Part shown: in pieces, positions 24,130 through 32,054 of the stretch
Numbering within the stretch: the stretch's first letter is position 1
Layout: every line of letters starts with the position of its first letter
Origin: UBA8389 sp964502355
GTDB lineage: Bacteria; Bacteroidota; Bacteroidia; Bacteroidales; UBA1402
Direction: 5' to 3'
Assembly (NCBI GenBank): GCA_964502355.1
Contig: CAZCWK010000008.1
Span: forward strand, 1-64,000
DNA: 64,000 nucleotides
The notes under the pieces: generated by a model
The model's input: only the letters and a program-made list of their open reading frames with translations
Told to the model about the DNA's origin: nothing
Databases searched by the model: none
Made by a program: the position numbers and the translations under genes

Positions 24130-25288
24130 ATGGATTTAGAAATCATAAGAAATCAGTTTAAAAAACATTTTGATGGTGCAACAGGTTCAGTCTATGCATC
24201 TCCGGGACGTATTAACTTAATTGGTGAACACACAGACTATAATGGTGGTTTTGTATTCCCGGGCGCTATCGATAAAGGCATGGTTGCTGAAATCAAATTA
24301 AACGGAACTGATAAGATCAGAGCATATTCTNNNNNNNNNNGACCTGGAGGATTATGCTGAATTTGGATTAAACGAAGAAGATGCTCCTAAAGCTAGTTGG
24401 GCAAGATATATTTTTGGAGTATGCAGAGAAATGACTAAACGTGGTGCAAAACTTGGTGGTTTTGATACTGCTTTTGCAGGTGATGTTCCTCTGGGTGCAG
24501 GTATGTCTTCATCTGCTGCATTGGAAAGCACATATGCATTTGCTTTAAATGATTTGTTTAGTTGTGGCATTGACAAGTTTGAACTTGCTTTAATTGGTCA
24601 GTCAACAGAACATAATTATGTTGGTGTCAATTGTGGTATTATGGACCAGTTTGCATCTGTATTCGGTAAAGCCGGAAGTCTGATGCTTCTGGATTGCCGT
24701 TCACTTGAACACAAATACTATCCGTTTGATCCTAAGGGATACAAGTTAGTACTTCTTGATACAGTGGTTAAGCATGAACTTGCTTCTTCTGCATATAACA
24801 AACGTCGTCATTCTTGTGAAACAGCTGCTGCTGCAATCAGAGTTAATCATCCTGAAGTGGAATTCCTTCGTGATGCTACAATGGAAATGCTGAATGAAGT
24901 CCGTGATCAGATTTCTGCTGAGGACTACATGCGTTCCGAATATGTTATCGGAGAAGTTCAAAGGGTTCTTGATGTTTGTGCTGCGCTTGAAAAAGGCGAT
25001 TATGAAACAGTAGGAGCAAGGATGTATGAAACTCATCACGGCATGAGCAAACTTTACGAAGTAAGCTGCGAAGAACTGGATTTCCTGAATGACTGTGCAA
25101 AGAAAAATGGTGTCACAGGATCACGCGTAATGGGAGGTGGTTTTGGTGGTTGCACTATTAATCTTGTAAAGGACGAACTCTATGATAAATTTATTGCTGA
25201 TGCTAAAGAATCTTTCAAAGTTAAATTTGGCAAGTATCCTAAAGTCTATGATGTTGTCATCAGTGATGGTTCAAGGAAATTAGCCTGA
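24130..25288 (+). CDS. galK: Galactokinase GalK, interrupted by an assembly gap
   Basis: GalK phosphorylates galactose with ATP in the Leloir pathway. The first 67 residues (24130-24330) carry the GHMP/galactokinase signature GRINLIGEHTDYNGG. After ten N (24331-24340) the protein resumes as DLEDYAEFGLNEEDAPKASW (from 24341) in a frame shifted by one, and continues through the ATP motif PLGAGMSSSAALE and GSRVMGGGFGGCT to the stop at 25288. Both halves are intact galactokinase, so the break is a sequencing gap of unknown true length (a multiple of three), not a mutation. The visible parts add to 382 residues, close to the usual 384. Confidence 0.92.
24331..24340. other. Assembly gap (10 N) inside galK
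   Basis: Ten undetermined bases. Flanking coding sequence requires a true gap length divisible by three, so ten is a placeholder. From memory of Bacteroides GalK (AYSIDLKDY), a missing stretch as short as one codon is plausible. Confidence 0.95.
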
Positions 25289-25356
25289 TGATTGTAAGTT
25301 GCCATATATAATTGTGTTATAAAACATATTTTTATTATCTGTTCGGATAATAATAA

Positions 25357-25371
25357 GTGTTACATTTACAC
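25357..25371 (+). promoter_or_regulatory. Candidate AraR operator upstream of the Na+/sugar symporter
   Basis: GTGTTACATTTACAC has dyad symmetry (GTGTnA with TnACAC around the centre). Related sites lie before galM, araR and araD. It sits 82 bp upstream of the symporter ATG; a weak -7-like CAACTTTG is at 25424-25431, so the site would lie near -65. Confidence 0.5.
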
Positions 25372-25453
25372 CAATTATTTATGGGCAACTAATGAAAATT
25401 AATGCGATACAAATAAGAGATTACAACTTTGATCTAATAATTAACAAATTACT

Positions 25454-27199
25454 ATGAATTGGTATTCGAAAGAATTTATTTGGCTTGACTGGATTATTAT
25501 TGCAGTCGGGATTCTTGCGGTAACTGTTGCTTTATGGTTTTCGATCAGAAAACACAAACGCGCTCAGCAGGGTGCGGACAGTTCGGACTTTTTATTTGGT
25601 AAGGGTGAACCATGGTATATCATTGGTGCTGCTATATTTGCTGCAAACATTGGTTCAGAACATCTGGTTGGACTTGCAGGAACAGGTGCTAAAGCAGGTG
25701 TTGGTATGGCACATTGGGAAATGCAGGGCTGGATGATACTTATCCTCGGTTGGTTATTTGTTCCTTTTTATCAGCTTATGAATAATAAGTTGGGTAAAAT
25801 CATCACAATGCCTGACTTCCTGAAAAATCGTTATACACCTGCAACAGGATCATGGTTATCAATAATAACACTTGTTGCTTACGTTCTTACTAAAGTTAGT
25901 GTTACCGCTTTTACAGGAGGAATTTTTCTTGAAAGTTTGCTTGGATTGCCATTCTGGTATGGTGCAATCGGTTTGATAGTACTTACCGGTATATTTACTG
26001 TACTGGGAGGTATGAAAGGAGTCATGACTCTTTCAGCGATTCAAACTCCTATTTTAATTATTGGTTCATTCCTTGTGCTGTTCCTTGGTTTAGCAGCCTT
26101 AGGAGGTGGTAATATCGGTGACGGCTGGATGGCAATGATTGATTACTCAAAATCTCTTAGTGTTGGAGCTGATGGCGTTGCTTATGGTACAAACCATATG
26201 TTCCACTTTGAAACAGGTGACCCTATGTATGATGAATATCCCGGTTTCTGGGTATTTATCGGTGCTTCAATTATCGGTCTCTGGTATTGGGCTACCGACC
26301 AGCATATCGTTCAACGTGTGCTTGGACAACATAAAGGTGAAGCTAGTGATGTTGTTATGAAGCGTGCCCGCAGAGGTACAATTGCTGCAGGTTATTTTAA
26401 AATTTTACCTGTATTCATGTTCCTGATCCCGGGTATGGTTGCTGCCGCACTTGCTGCTCGTCCTGATAGTGGTTTCACACTGGATAATCCTGATACAGCT
26501 TTTGGCTCTATGGTAAAGTTTGTTTTACCTGCAGGAGTTAAAGGTATTGTAACTATTGGTTTCATTTCAGCACTTGTTGCCTCTTTGGCTGCTTTCTTCA
26601 ACTCATGTGCCACATTGTTTACGGAAGACTTCTATAAGCCTATGTTTAAAGGCAAAACTGAAGAAAGATATGTCCTTGTTGGTCGTATTGCAACGATCGT
26701 AGTTGTAATACTGGGTATTGCATGGATTCCGGTAATGATGAGTCTTGGTAGCCTTTATTCATATCTGCAGGGTATTCAATCACTGCTTGCTCCTGCAATG
26801 GTGGCAGTATTCGTATTGGGTATATTCTCCAAAAAGATTACGCCTAAAGCTGGTGAGTCAGGTCTTATTGTTGGATTCCTGATTGGTATGGCCCGTTTGA
26901 TTACGAACATTCTTACTAATACAGGTATGGATGAAATGACCGGTTGGTTCTGGAATTCCACAACATGGTTCTGGCAAACAAACTGGCTGATATTTGAAAT
27001 ATGGTTGCTTGTATTCATTATGGCATTTATGGTTGTTGTTTCCTTCTTTACGAAGAAACCTTCGGCTAAACAAATTGAGTTCATCACATTCACTGGTGAT
27101 TACAAAGCGCTTATTAAGAAGAGCTGGACCTGGGGAGACGTTGTTGCATCTTTAGGTGTAGTTGCTCTTTGTGTTGCATTCTATATATATTTCTGGTAA
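25454..27199 (+). CDS. Na+/sugar symporter of the SSS family, probable L-arabinose importer
   Basis: The 581-residue membrane protein belongs to the sodium:solute symporter family near vSGLT/SGLT. It has about 14 helices, with motifs FLFGKGEPWYIIGAAIFAAN, GSEHLVGLAGTGAKAG, the GLWYWATDQHIVQRVLG motif and ALVASLAAFFNSCATLFTED. A similar gene stands next to araR in Bacteroides arabinose loci. It is flanked upstream by an AraR-like site and downstream by a terminator and araR, so it is probably its own transcript. Galactose or glucose transport cannot be excluded. Confidence 0.88.
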   Translation: MNWYSKEFIWLDWIIIAVGILAVTVALWFSIRKHKRAQQGADSSDFLFGKGEPWYIIGAAIFAANIGSEHLVGLAGTGAKAGVGMAHWEMQGWMILILGWLFVPFYQLMNNKLGKIITMPDFLKNRYTPATGSWLSIITLVAYVLTKVSVTAFTGGIFLESLLGLPFWYGAIGLIVLTGIFTVLGGMKGVMTLSAIQTPILIIGSFLVLFLGLAALGGGNIGDGWMAMIDYSKSLSVGADGVAYGTNHMFHFETGDPMYDEYPGFWVFIGASIIGLWYWATDQHIVQRVLGQHKGEASDVVMKRARRGTIAAGYFKILPVFMFLIPGMVAAALAARPDSGFTLDNPDTAFGSMVKFVLPAGVKGIVTIGFISALVASLAAFFNSCATLFTEDFYKPMFKGKTEERYVLVGRIATIVVVILGIAWIPVMMSLGSLYSYLQGIQSLLAPAMVAVFVLGIFSKKITPKAGESGLIVGFLIGMARLITNILTNTGMDEMTGWFWNSTTWFWQTNWLIFEIWLLVFIMAFMVVVSFFTKKPSAKQIEFITFTGDYKALIKKSWTWGDVVASLGVVALCVAFYIYFW

Positions 27200-27225
27200 C
27201 AGGAATATAAAAAAATAATTTGCAT

Positions 27226-27254
27226 CTCTCCGGTGAAATTTTTTCACCGGAGAG
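27226..27254 (+). terminator. Terminator after the SSS symporter
   Basis: CTCTCCGGTGAA (27226-27237) pairs perfectly with TTCACCGGAGAG (27243-27254), 12 bp around a short A/T loop. The T-rich stretch TTTGTCTCATTTTT follows. It separates the symporter from araR. Confidence 0.88.
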
Positions 27255-27274
27255 TTTGTCTCATTTTTAATATA

Positions 27275-27289
27275 GTGTTATTTTTATAC
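27275..27289 (+). promoter_or_regulatory. Candidate AraR operator upstream of araR
   Basis: GTGTTATTTTTATAC is identical to the symporter site at 12 of 15 positions and lies 23 bp before the araR start codon. Position suggests autoregulation. Confidence 0.45.
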
Positions 27290-27312
27290 ATTATTAGTTA
27301 AACATAACAGAA

Positions 27313-28017
27313 GTGTCAGAAAATTACGAAAATCAGTTTTATAAGGATAACGAAAAATTTTACGTGTCAGTAGATTGTATCATCTTTGGCTTTCAGGATG
27401 GTGAGTTAAAATTATTATTGACAAAGAGAAATTTTAATCCTTGTAAAGGTGAATGGTCTTTAATGGGTGGTTTCCTTCAGAAAGATGAGAGTATTGATCA
27501 TGCTGCTGCGAGAGTTCTTCTGAATCTGACCGGTCTTGAAGATGTATTTCTTGAACAGATAAGTGTTTTCGGAGACATTGATCGTGATCCGGGAGAAAGA
27601 GTATTATCTGTGGCGCATTATGCGTTGATTAATGTAGAAGATTATGACCGGGAGCTTGTACAAAAACACAATGCTTACTGGCGTAATATTAATGATTTGC
27701 CTAAAATGATATTTGACCATGATACGATGGTCAGAGCAGCATTAAGAAGATTGAGACGTAAGGCTTCGTCTGAGCCTATTGGTTTCAACTTATTACCTGA
27801 GAAATTTACAGTGCCGCAATTGCAGACTCTTTATGAGGCAATTTATGGCAACGCTATAGATAAGAGAAATTTCAGAAAGAAGATACAAACCATGTATTTC
27901 CTTGAAAAGTCTGAAGAAAAAGATAAAAGCAATTCCAAGAGAGGAGCATTTCTATATACTTTCAATAAGGAGTTATATGAGAAGGCTGTTCAGGAAGGCT
28001 TCTCATTCACATTATAA
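27313..28017 (+). CDS. araR: Nudix-fold transcriptional regulator AraR (L-arabinose)
   Basis: The 234-residue protein joins an N-terminal Nudix domain (about residues 13-140) to a C-terminal winged helix (about 150-225, VPQLQTLYEAIYGNAIDKRNFRKKI). The Nudix box is degenerate: GGFLQKDES...AARVLLNLTGL lacks the REXXEE acidic residues, so it should not hydrolyse nucleotides and is likely a sugar sensor. The same architecture is known for the arabinose regulator of Bacteroides thetaiotaomicron. Translation most likely begins at GTG 27313, since no in-frame ATG precedes the domain. It sits between the symporter and araDAB. Confidence 0.88.
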   Translation: MSENYENQFYKDNEKFYVSVDCIIFGFQDGELKLLLTKRNFNPCKGEWSLMGGFLQKDESIDHAAARVLLNLTGLEDVFLEQISVFGDIDRDPGERVLSVAHYALINVEDYDRELVQKHNAYWRNINDLPKMIFDHDTMVRAALRRLRRKASSEPIGFNLLPEKFTVPQLQTLYEAIYGNAIDKRNFRKKIQTMYFLEKSEEKDKSNSKRGAFLYTFNKELYEKAVQEGFSFTL

Positions 28018-28065
28018 TATTTTGAAAAAAAGTATTATATTTATTTTTTTGTTTATCACCTAAAA

Positions 28066-28080
28066 GTGTAAAATCTACAA
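28066..28080 (+). promoter_or_regulatory. Candidate AraR operator upstream of araD
   Basis: GTGTAAAATCTACAA matches the symporter site at 11 of 15 positions and contains TGTA/TACA dyad halves. It is 13 bp before the araD ATG, in a 76-bp gap that shows no consensus promoter. Confidence 0.4.
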
Positions 28081-28093
28081 TTATTTCTTTCAT

Positions 28094-28789
28094 ATGGATT
28101 TGAATGTTTTAAGAAAAAAGGTATTTGAAGCTAATCTGGAGTTGGTTAAACACGGTCTTGTCATTTTTACATGGGGCAATGTCAGTGCAATAGACAGAGA
28201 GAGCGGAAAGGTGCTTATCAAGCCTTCAGGTGTTTCATACGATGATATGAAACCTGAAGATATGGTTCTTTTGGATCTTGACGGAAAAGTTTTGGAAGGT
28301 AATCTTAAACCTTCATCAGATACGGCAACTCACCTGGCTTTATATAAAGCTTTTACTGAAATAGGAGGTGTTGTCCATACACACTCGACTTATGCAACTG
28401 CCTGGGCTCAGGCTGGTTTTGATATTCCTAATATTGGTACTACACATGCTGATTATTTCAGCCGTGAAATACCATGTACAAGAGATATGACCGAACAGGA
28501 AGTTATGGGTGGTGAATATGAGCTTGAAACCGGTAACGTAATAATTGAACGTTTTAATGGTATCGATGCAAATCATGTTCCCGGAGTTTTGGTAAAAAAT
28601 CATGGCCCTTTCTCATGGGGTAAAGATGCTACTGATGCCGTACACAATGCTGTGGTTATGGAACAGGTAGCGAAGATGGCTTATATTGCTTATGGTGTAA
28701 ATCCTAAGCTTGATATGAATGAGCATCTTATTAAAAAACATTTCTTTAGAAAACACGGACCGGGTGCATACTACGGCCAAAATAAATAA
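28094..28789 (+). CDS. araD: L-ribulose-5-phosphate 4-epimerase AraD
   Basis: AraD converts L-ribulose 5-phosphate to D-xylulose 5-phosphate, feeding the pentose phosphate pathway. The 231-residue protein is a class II aldolase-fold metalloenzyme: TWGNVSAID and IKPSGVSYDDM (phosphate and substrate binding), HTHSTYATAWAQ (two metal histidines, about residues 95-97) and VKNHGPFSWG (third histidine). Length is standard (about 230). araA follows after 26 bp and araB 5 bp later, so the three form an operon in the order D-A-B. Confidence 0.95.
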   Translation: MDLNVLRKKVFEANLELVKHGLVIFTWGNVSAIDRESGKVLIKPSGVSYDDMKPEDMVLLDLDGKVLEGNLKPSSDTATHLALYKAFTEIGGVVHTHSTYATAWAQAGFDIPNIGTTHADYFSREIPCTRDMTEQEVMGGEYELETGNVIIERFNGIDANHVPGVLVKNHGPFSWGKDATDAVHNAVVMEQVAKMAYIAYGVNPKLDMNEHLIKKHFFRKHGPGAYYGQNK

Positions 28790-28815
28790 TAATATTTAAC
28801 TTAATTAATTATACT

Positions 28816-30318
28816 ATGCAATACAAAGATTTAGAAGTCTGGTTTGTCACAGGAGCTCAGTTGCTCTATGGAGGTGACGCTGTTGTTAAAGTTGACGCTC
28901 ATTCAAATGAAATGGTAAAAGGATTGAATGACTCAGGTAGATTGCCAATAAAGGTTGTTTATAAGGGTACTGCTAATTCTTCTGCTGAGGTTTCTGAAAT
29001 CATGCGTGCAGCTAACGGAGATACAAAATGTGTAGGTATCATTACCTGGATGCATACTTTTTCACCTGCAAAAATGTGGATTCATGGTTTGATGGATTAT
29101 AAGAAACCATTATTGCACCTGCATACACAATATAATGAAACAATTCCATGGGATGAGATTGATATGGATTTCATGAATCTTAATCAAAGTGCTCATGGTG
29201 ACCGCGAATTTGGTCATATCACCAGTCGTCTTCGTAAACCACGCAAAGTAGTTGTAGGTTACTGGAAAGACAAATCCACACAGGAAAAGATTGCAATCTG
29301 GATGCGCGTTTGTGCTGCATGGGAAGATGCTCAGAATATGAGAATCATCCGTTTTGGTGACAACATGAATAATGTTGCAGTAACTGATGGTGACAAAGTT
29401 GAAGCTGAAATCCGTCTGGGATATCACGTTGACAATGCTCCGATTGCTAAACTTGTTCCTTATGTTGAAGCTGTTACTGAAGCAGAAGTTGATGCTCTTG
29501 TTGCTGAATATGAAAAGATTTATGAATTTGCTCCTAATGCCGCCAAAGGTGGAAAGGATCATCAATATGTACGTGATGCTGCTGCTCAGGAAATTGGTTT
29601 GAGACGCTTCCTTCAGGATAAAAAAGCTACAGCATTTACCACAAGTTTTGATGAACTTGAAGGCATGAAACAACTTATGGGTTTTGCTTCTCAGAGATTG
29701 ATGGCTGAAGGTTATGGTTTTGGTGCTGAAGGTGACTGGAAAACTGCTGCTTTGTGCCGCACAATGTATGTTATGGGTCAGGGACTTCCCGGAGGATGCT
29801 CATTCCTTGAAGATTATACTCTCAACTTTGATGGTAAAAACAGTTCAATACTTCAGGCTCATATGCTTGAAATCAATCCGGATATCGCTGCTAAAAAACC
29901 TCGTATTGAAGTTCATTATTTAGGTATTGGTGATTCAGGCACTTGTGCTCGTTTGGTATTTCAGGCACATGATGGAGATGGTATCGCATGTACTATTGTT
30001 GATATGGGTAATCGTTTCCGTATGATCTGTAATGATGTTGAAGTTATCAAACCAAAAGATCTTCCAAAATTACCTGTTGCTTGTGCTTTGTGGAAACCAA
30101 TGCCTGACTTCGAAGTCGGTGCTGGTGCATGGATTATCGCAGGTGGAACTCACCATTCAAGTTTCTCTTTTGCTTTGACAAAAGAATACATTGAAGATTA
30201 TGCTGAAATAGCTGACATCGAGCTTCTTCTTATTAATAAGGATACAACAATCCGTGGTTTCAAACAGGATATCCGCAATAATGAGGTTTATTACATGTTG
30301 AACAAAGCTCTTCGTTAA
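28816..30318 (+). CDS. araA: L-arabinose isomerase AraA
   Basis: AraA interconverts L-arabinose and L-ribulose in the cytoplasm, using Mn2+. The 500-residue length is exactly the family norm. Recognisable elements are WFVTGAQLLYGGD at the N-terminus, WMHTFSPAKMWI and HLHTQYNETIPW. The catalytic-site segments are GYGFGAEGDWKTAALCR, LQAHMLEINP and GGTHHSSFSF, which hold the conserved Glu and His residues. A long minus-strand frame inside it is a shadow. Confidence 0.97.
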   Translation: MQYKDLEVWFVTGAQLLYGGDAVVKVDAHSNEMVKGLNDSGRLPIKVVYKGTANSSAEVSEIMRAANGDTKCVGIITWMHTFSPAKMWIHGLMDYKKPLLHLHTQYNETIPWDEIDMDFMNLNQSAHGDREFGHITSRLRKPRKVVVGYWKDKSTQEKIAIWMRVCAAWEDAQNMRIIRFGDNMNNVAVTDGDKVEAEIRLGYHVDNAPIAKLVPYVEAVTEAEVDALVAEYEKIYEFAPNAAKGGKDHQYVRDAAAQEIGLRRFLQDKKATAFTTSFDELEGMKQLMGFASQRLMAEGYGFGAEGDWKTAALCRTMYVMGQGLPGGCSFLEDYTLNFDGKNSSILQAHMLEINPDIAAKKPRIEVHYLGIGDSGTCARLVFQAHDGDGIACTIVDMGNRFRMICNDVEVIKPKDLPKLPVACALWKPMPDFEVGAGAWIIAGGTHHSSFSFALTKEYIEDYAEIADIELLLINKDTTIRGFKQDIRNNEVYYMLNKALR

Positions 30319-30323
30319 TTATT

Positions 30324-32000
30324 ATGAAGAAATACGTTATAGGTCTTGATTATGGCACGGATTCATGCCGTGCCCTGATCGTTGATGCATTAACCGGTGA
30401 GGAACAGGCATCATCCGTAAAATATTATCCGAGATGGGCTGAAGGCAAATACTGTCAGCCTACTGCTAATCAGTATCGTCAGCATCCTAAGGATTATATT
30501 GAATGTCTTGAAAATTCAGTAAAGGAAGCTCTCGCCAAATGTGACCCTTCTGTTGCTGAAAATGTTATTGGTATGTCGTTTGATACTACCGGTAGTACTC
30601 CTGTATTTACCGACAAAGAAGGGACTCCGCTTTCATTATTGCCGGATTTTGCTGAAAATCCTAACGCGATGTTCGTGTTATGGAAAGACCATACAGCTGT
30701 AAAAGAAGCGGCTGAAATTAATGATCTTTGCAGCAAATGGGCTATCGATTATACTTCTTATGAAGGTGGAATTTACTCTTCAGAATGGTTCTGGGCAAAA
30801 GTACTTCATGTTTTGCGTGCTGATGAAAAAGTACGTAATGCAGCTTATTCGGTAGTTGAACATTGCGACTGGTTACCTGCATTACTATGCGGTGATACAA
30901 AACCTGAAACAATGAAGAGAGGCCGTTGTGCTTCAGGTCACAAAGCAATGTGGCTTGAAAAATGGGGTGGTCTTCCTGCTGAAGATTTTCTGACTACATT
31001 AGATCCACTTTTAGCCGGTTATCGTGATCGTTTGTTTAAAGATACATTTGCCAGCAATACTAAAGTTGGTACTTTAACAGAAGAATGGGCTAAGCGTTTA
31101 GGCCTTACAACAAATGTTGCTGTTGGAGTAGGTGCTTTTGACTGTCACATGGGTGCTGTTGGTGCTGAGATTGTTCCAAACTCACTGGTTCGTGTAATTG
31201 GTACATCTACTTGTGATATTTTGATTTCTTCTTATGAAGAAATGGGAGATAAACTCATAAAAGGTATCTGTGGTCAGGTGGATGGTTCAGTTGTCCCCGG
31301 ATATGTAGGTCTTGAAGCCGGTCAGTCTGCTTTTGGTGACATCTATGCCTGGTTCAAACGCGTAATGGCATGGCCAATAGAAGAGCTTATCGGTAAGTCT
31401 AATCTGATTGATGCAGATACCAGAAAGAAACTGGTTGATGAAGCTATGGATAAAATGATTCCTGTACTTTCAAAGTATGCTGCTGAAATCAATCCTGAAG
31501 AAAGCAGTGTATTTGCTACAGACTGGATGAATGGCCGTCGTACTCCTGATGCAAGTCAGTTGGTTGAGGGCACTATTTCAGGTTTGACTTTAGGTTCGAC
31601 TGCACCTATGATATTCCGTGCTTTGGTTGAAGCTACTGCTTTTGGTTCAAAGGCTATTGTTGATCGTTTCATTGAAGAAGGCGTTAAGATTGATAGTGTT
31701 ATCGGTATCGGTGGTATATCTTTGAAATCTCCTTTTGTAATGCAGACTATGGCTGATGTTCTTAATATGCCGATTAAGGTTGCAAAGAGTGAACAAGCTT
31801 GTGCTTTTGGTGCATCTATGTTTGCTGCTGTTGTTGCCGGTGTATATGAAAAGGTTGAAGATGCTCAGAAAGCAATGGGTCAGGGTTTCGCAAATGAATA
31901 TTATCCTAATCCAAAGATGGTTGCTGTTTACAGCGAGCTTTACAAGAAATATGCTTTACTTGGTAAGATAACTGAAGAAAATTTCTTCAAGGGTCTTTAA
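30324..32000 (+). CDS. araB: Ribulokinase AraB
   Basis: AraB phosphorylates L-ribulose with ATP. The 558-residue FGGY-family kinase begins with GLDYGTDSCRALIVD (phosphate loop), carries GVGAFDCHMGAVGAE and RVIGTSTCDI in the centre, and GIGGISLKSPFVMQTMADVL with AFGASMFAA at the C-terminus. Length matches AraB (about 560). It is 5 bp after araA and is followed by a strong terminator, closing the araDAB operon. Confidence 0.96.
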   Translation: MKKYVIGLDYGTDSCRALIVDALTGEEQASSVKYYPRWAEGKYCQPTANQYRQHPKDYIECLENSVKEALAKCDPSVAENVIGMSFDTTGSTPVFTDKEGTPLSLLPDFAENPNAMFVLWKDHTAVKEAAEINDLCSKWAIDYTSYEGGIYSSEWFWAKVLHVLRADEKVRNAAYSVVEHCDWLPALLCGDTKPETMKRGRCASGHKAMWLEKWGGLPAEDFLTTLDPLLAGYRDRLFKDTFASNTKVGTLTEEWAKRLGLTTNVAVGVGAFDCHMGAVGAEIVPNSLVRVIGTSTCDILISSYEEMGDKLIKGICGQVDGSVVPGYVGLEAGQSAFGDIYAWFKRVMAWPIEELIGKSNLIDADTRKKLVDEAMDKMIPVLSKYAAEINPEESSVFATDWMNGRRTPDASQLVEGTISGLTLGSTAPMIFRALVEATAFGSKAIVDRFIEEGVKIDSVIGIGGISLKSPFVMQTMADVLNMPIKVAKSEQACAFGASMFAAVVAGVYEKVEDAQKAMGQGFANEYYPNPKMVAVYSELYKKYALLGKITEENFFKGL

Positions 32001-32028
32001 TAAGTAACTGTTAGCTATAATATAAAGT

Positions 32029-32054
32029 AAGAGGCTGTCCGAAGACAGCCTCTT
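32029..32054. terminator. Terminator between araB and the M6 protease gene
   Basis: AAGAGGCTGTC (32029-32039) pairs with GACAGCCTCTT (32044-32054), 11 bp around a 4-base loop, followed by a T-rich TTTATTTT. The convergent M6 gene ends at 32055, directly against it, so it probably stops transcription from both sides. Confidence 0.88.

Noticed and set aside
24130..25288. galK pseudogene
   Set aside because: The apparent frameshift coincides exactly with the ten undetermined bases; both halves are intact.
29110..29673. Open minus-strand frame of 187 codons inside araA
   Set aside because: It is antisense to a fully conserved gene, is rich in Phe, Cys, Ser and Asn as expected for a shadow frame, and has no recognisable domain.
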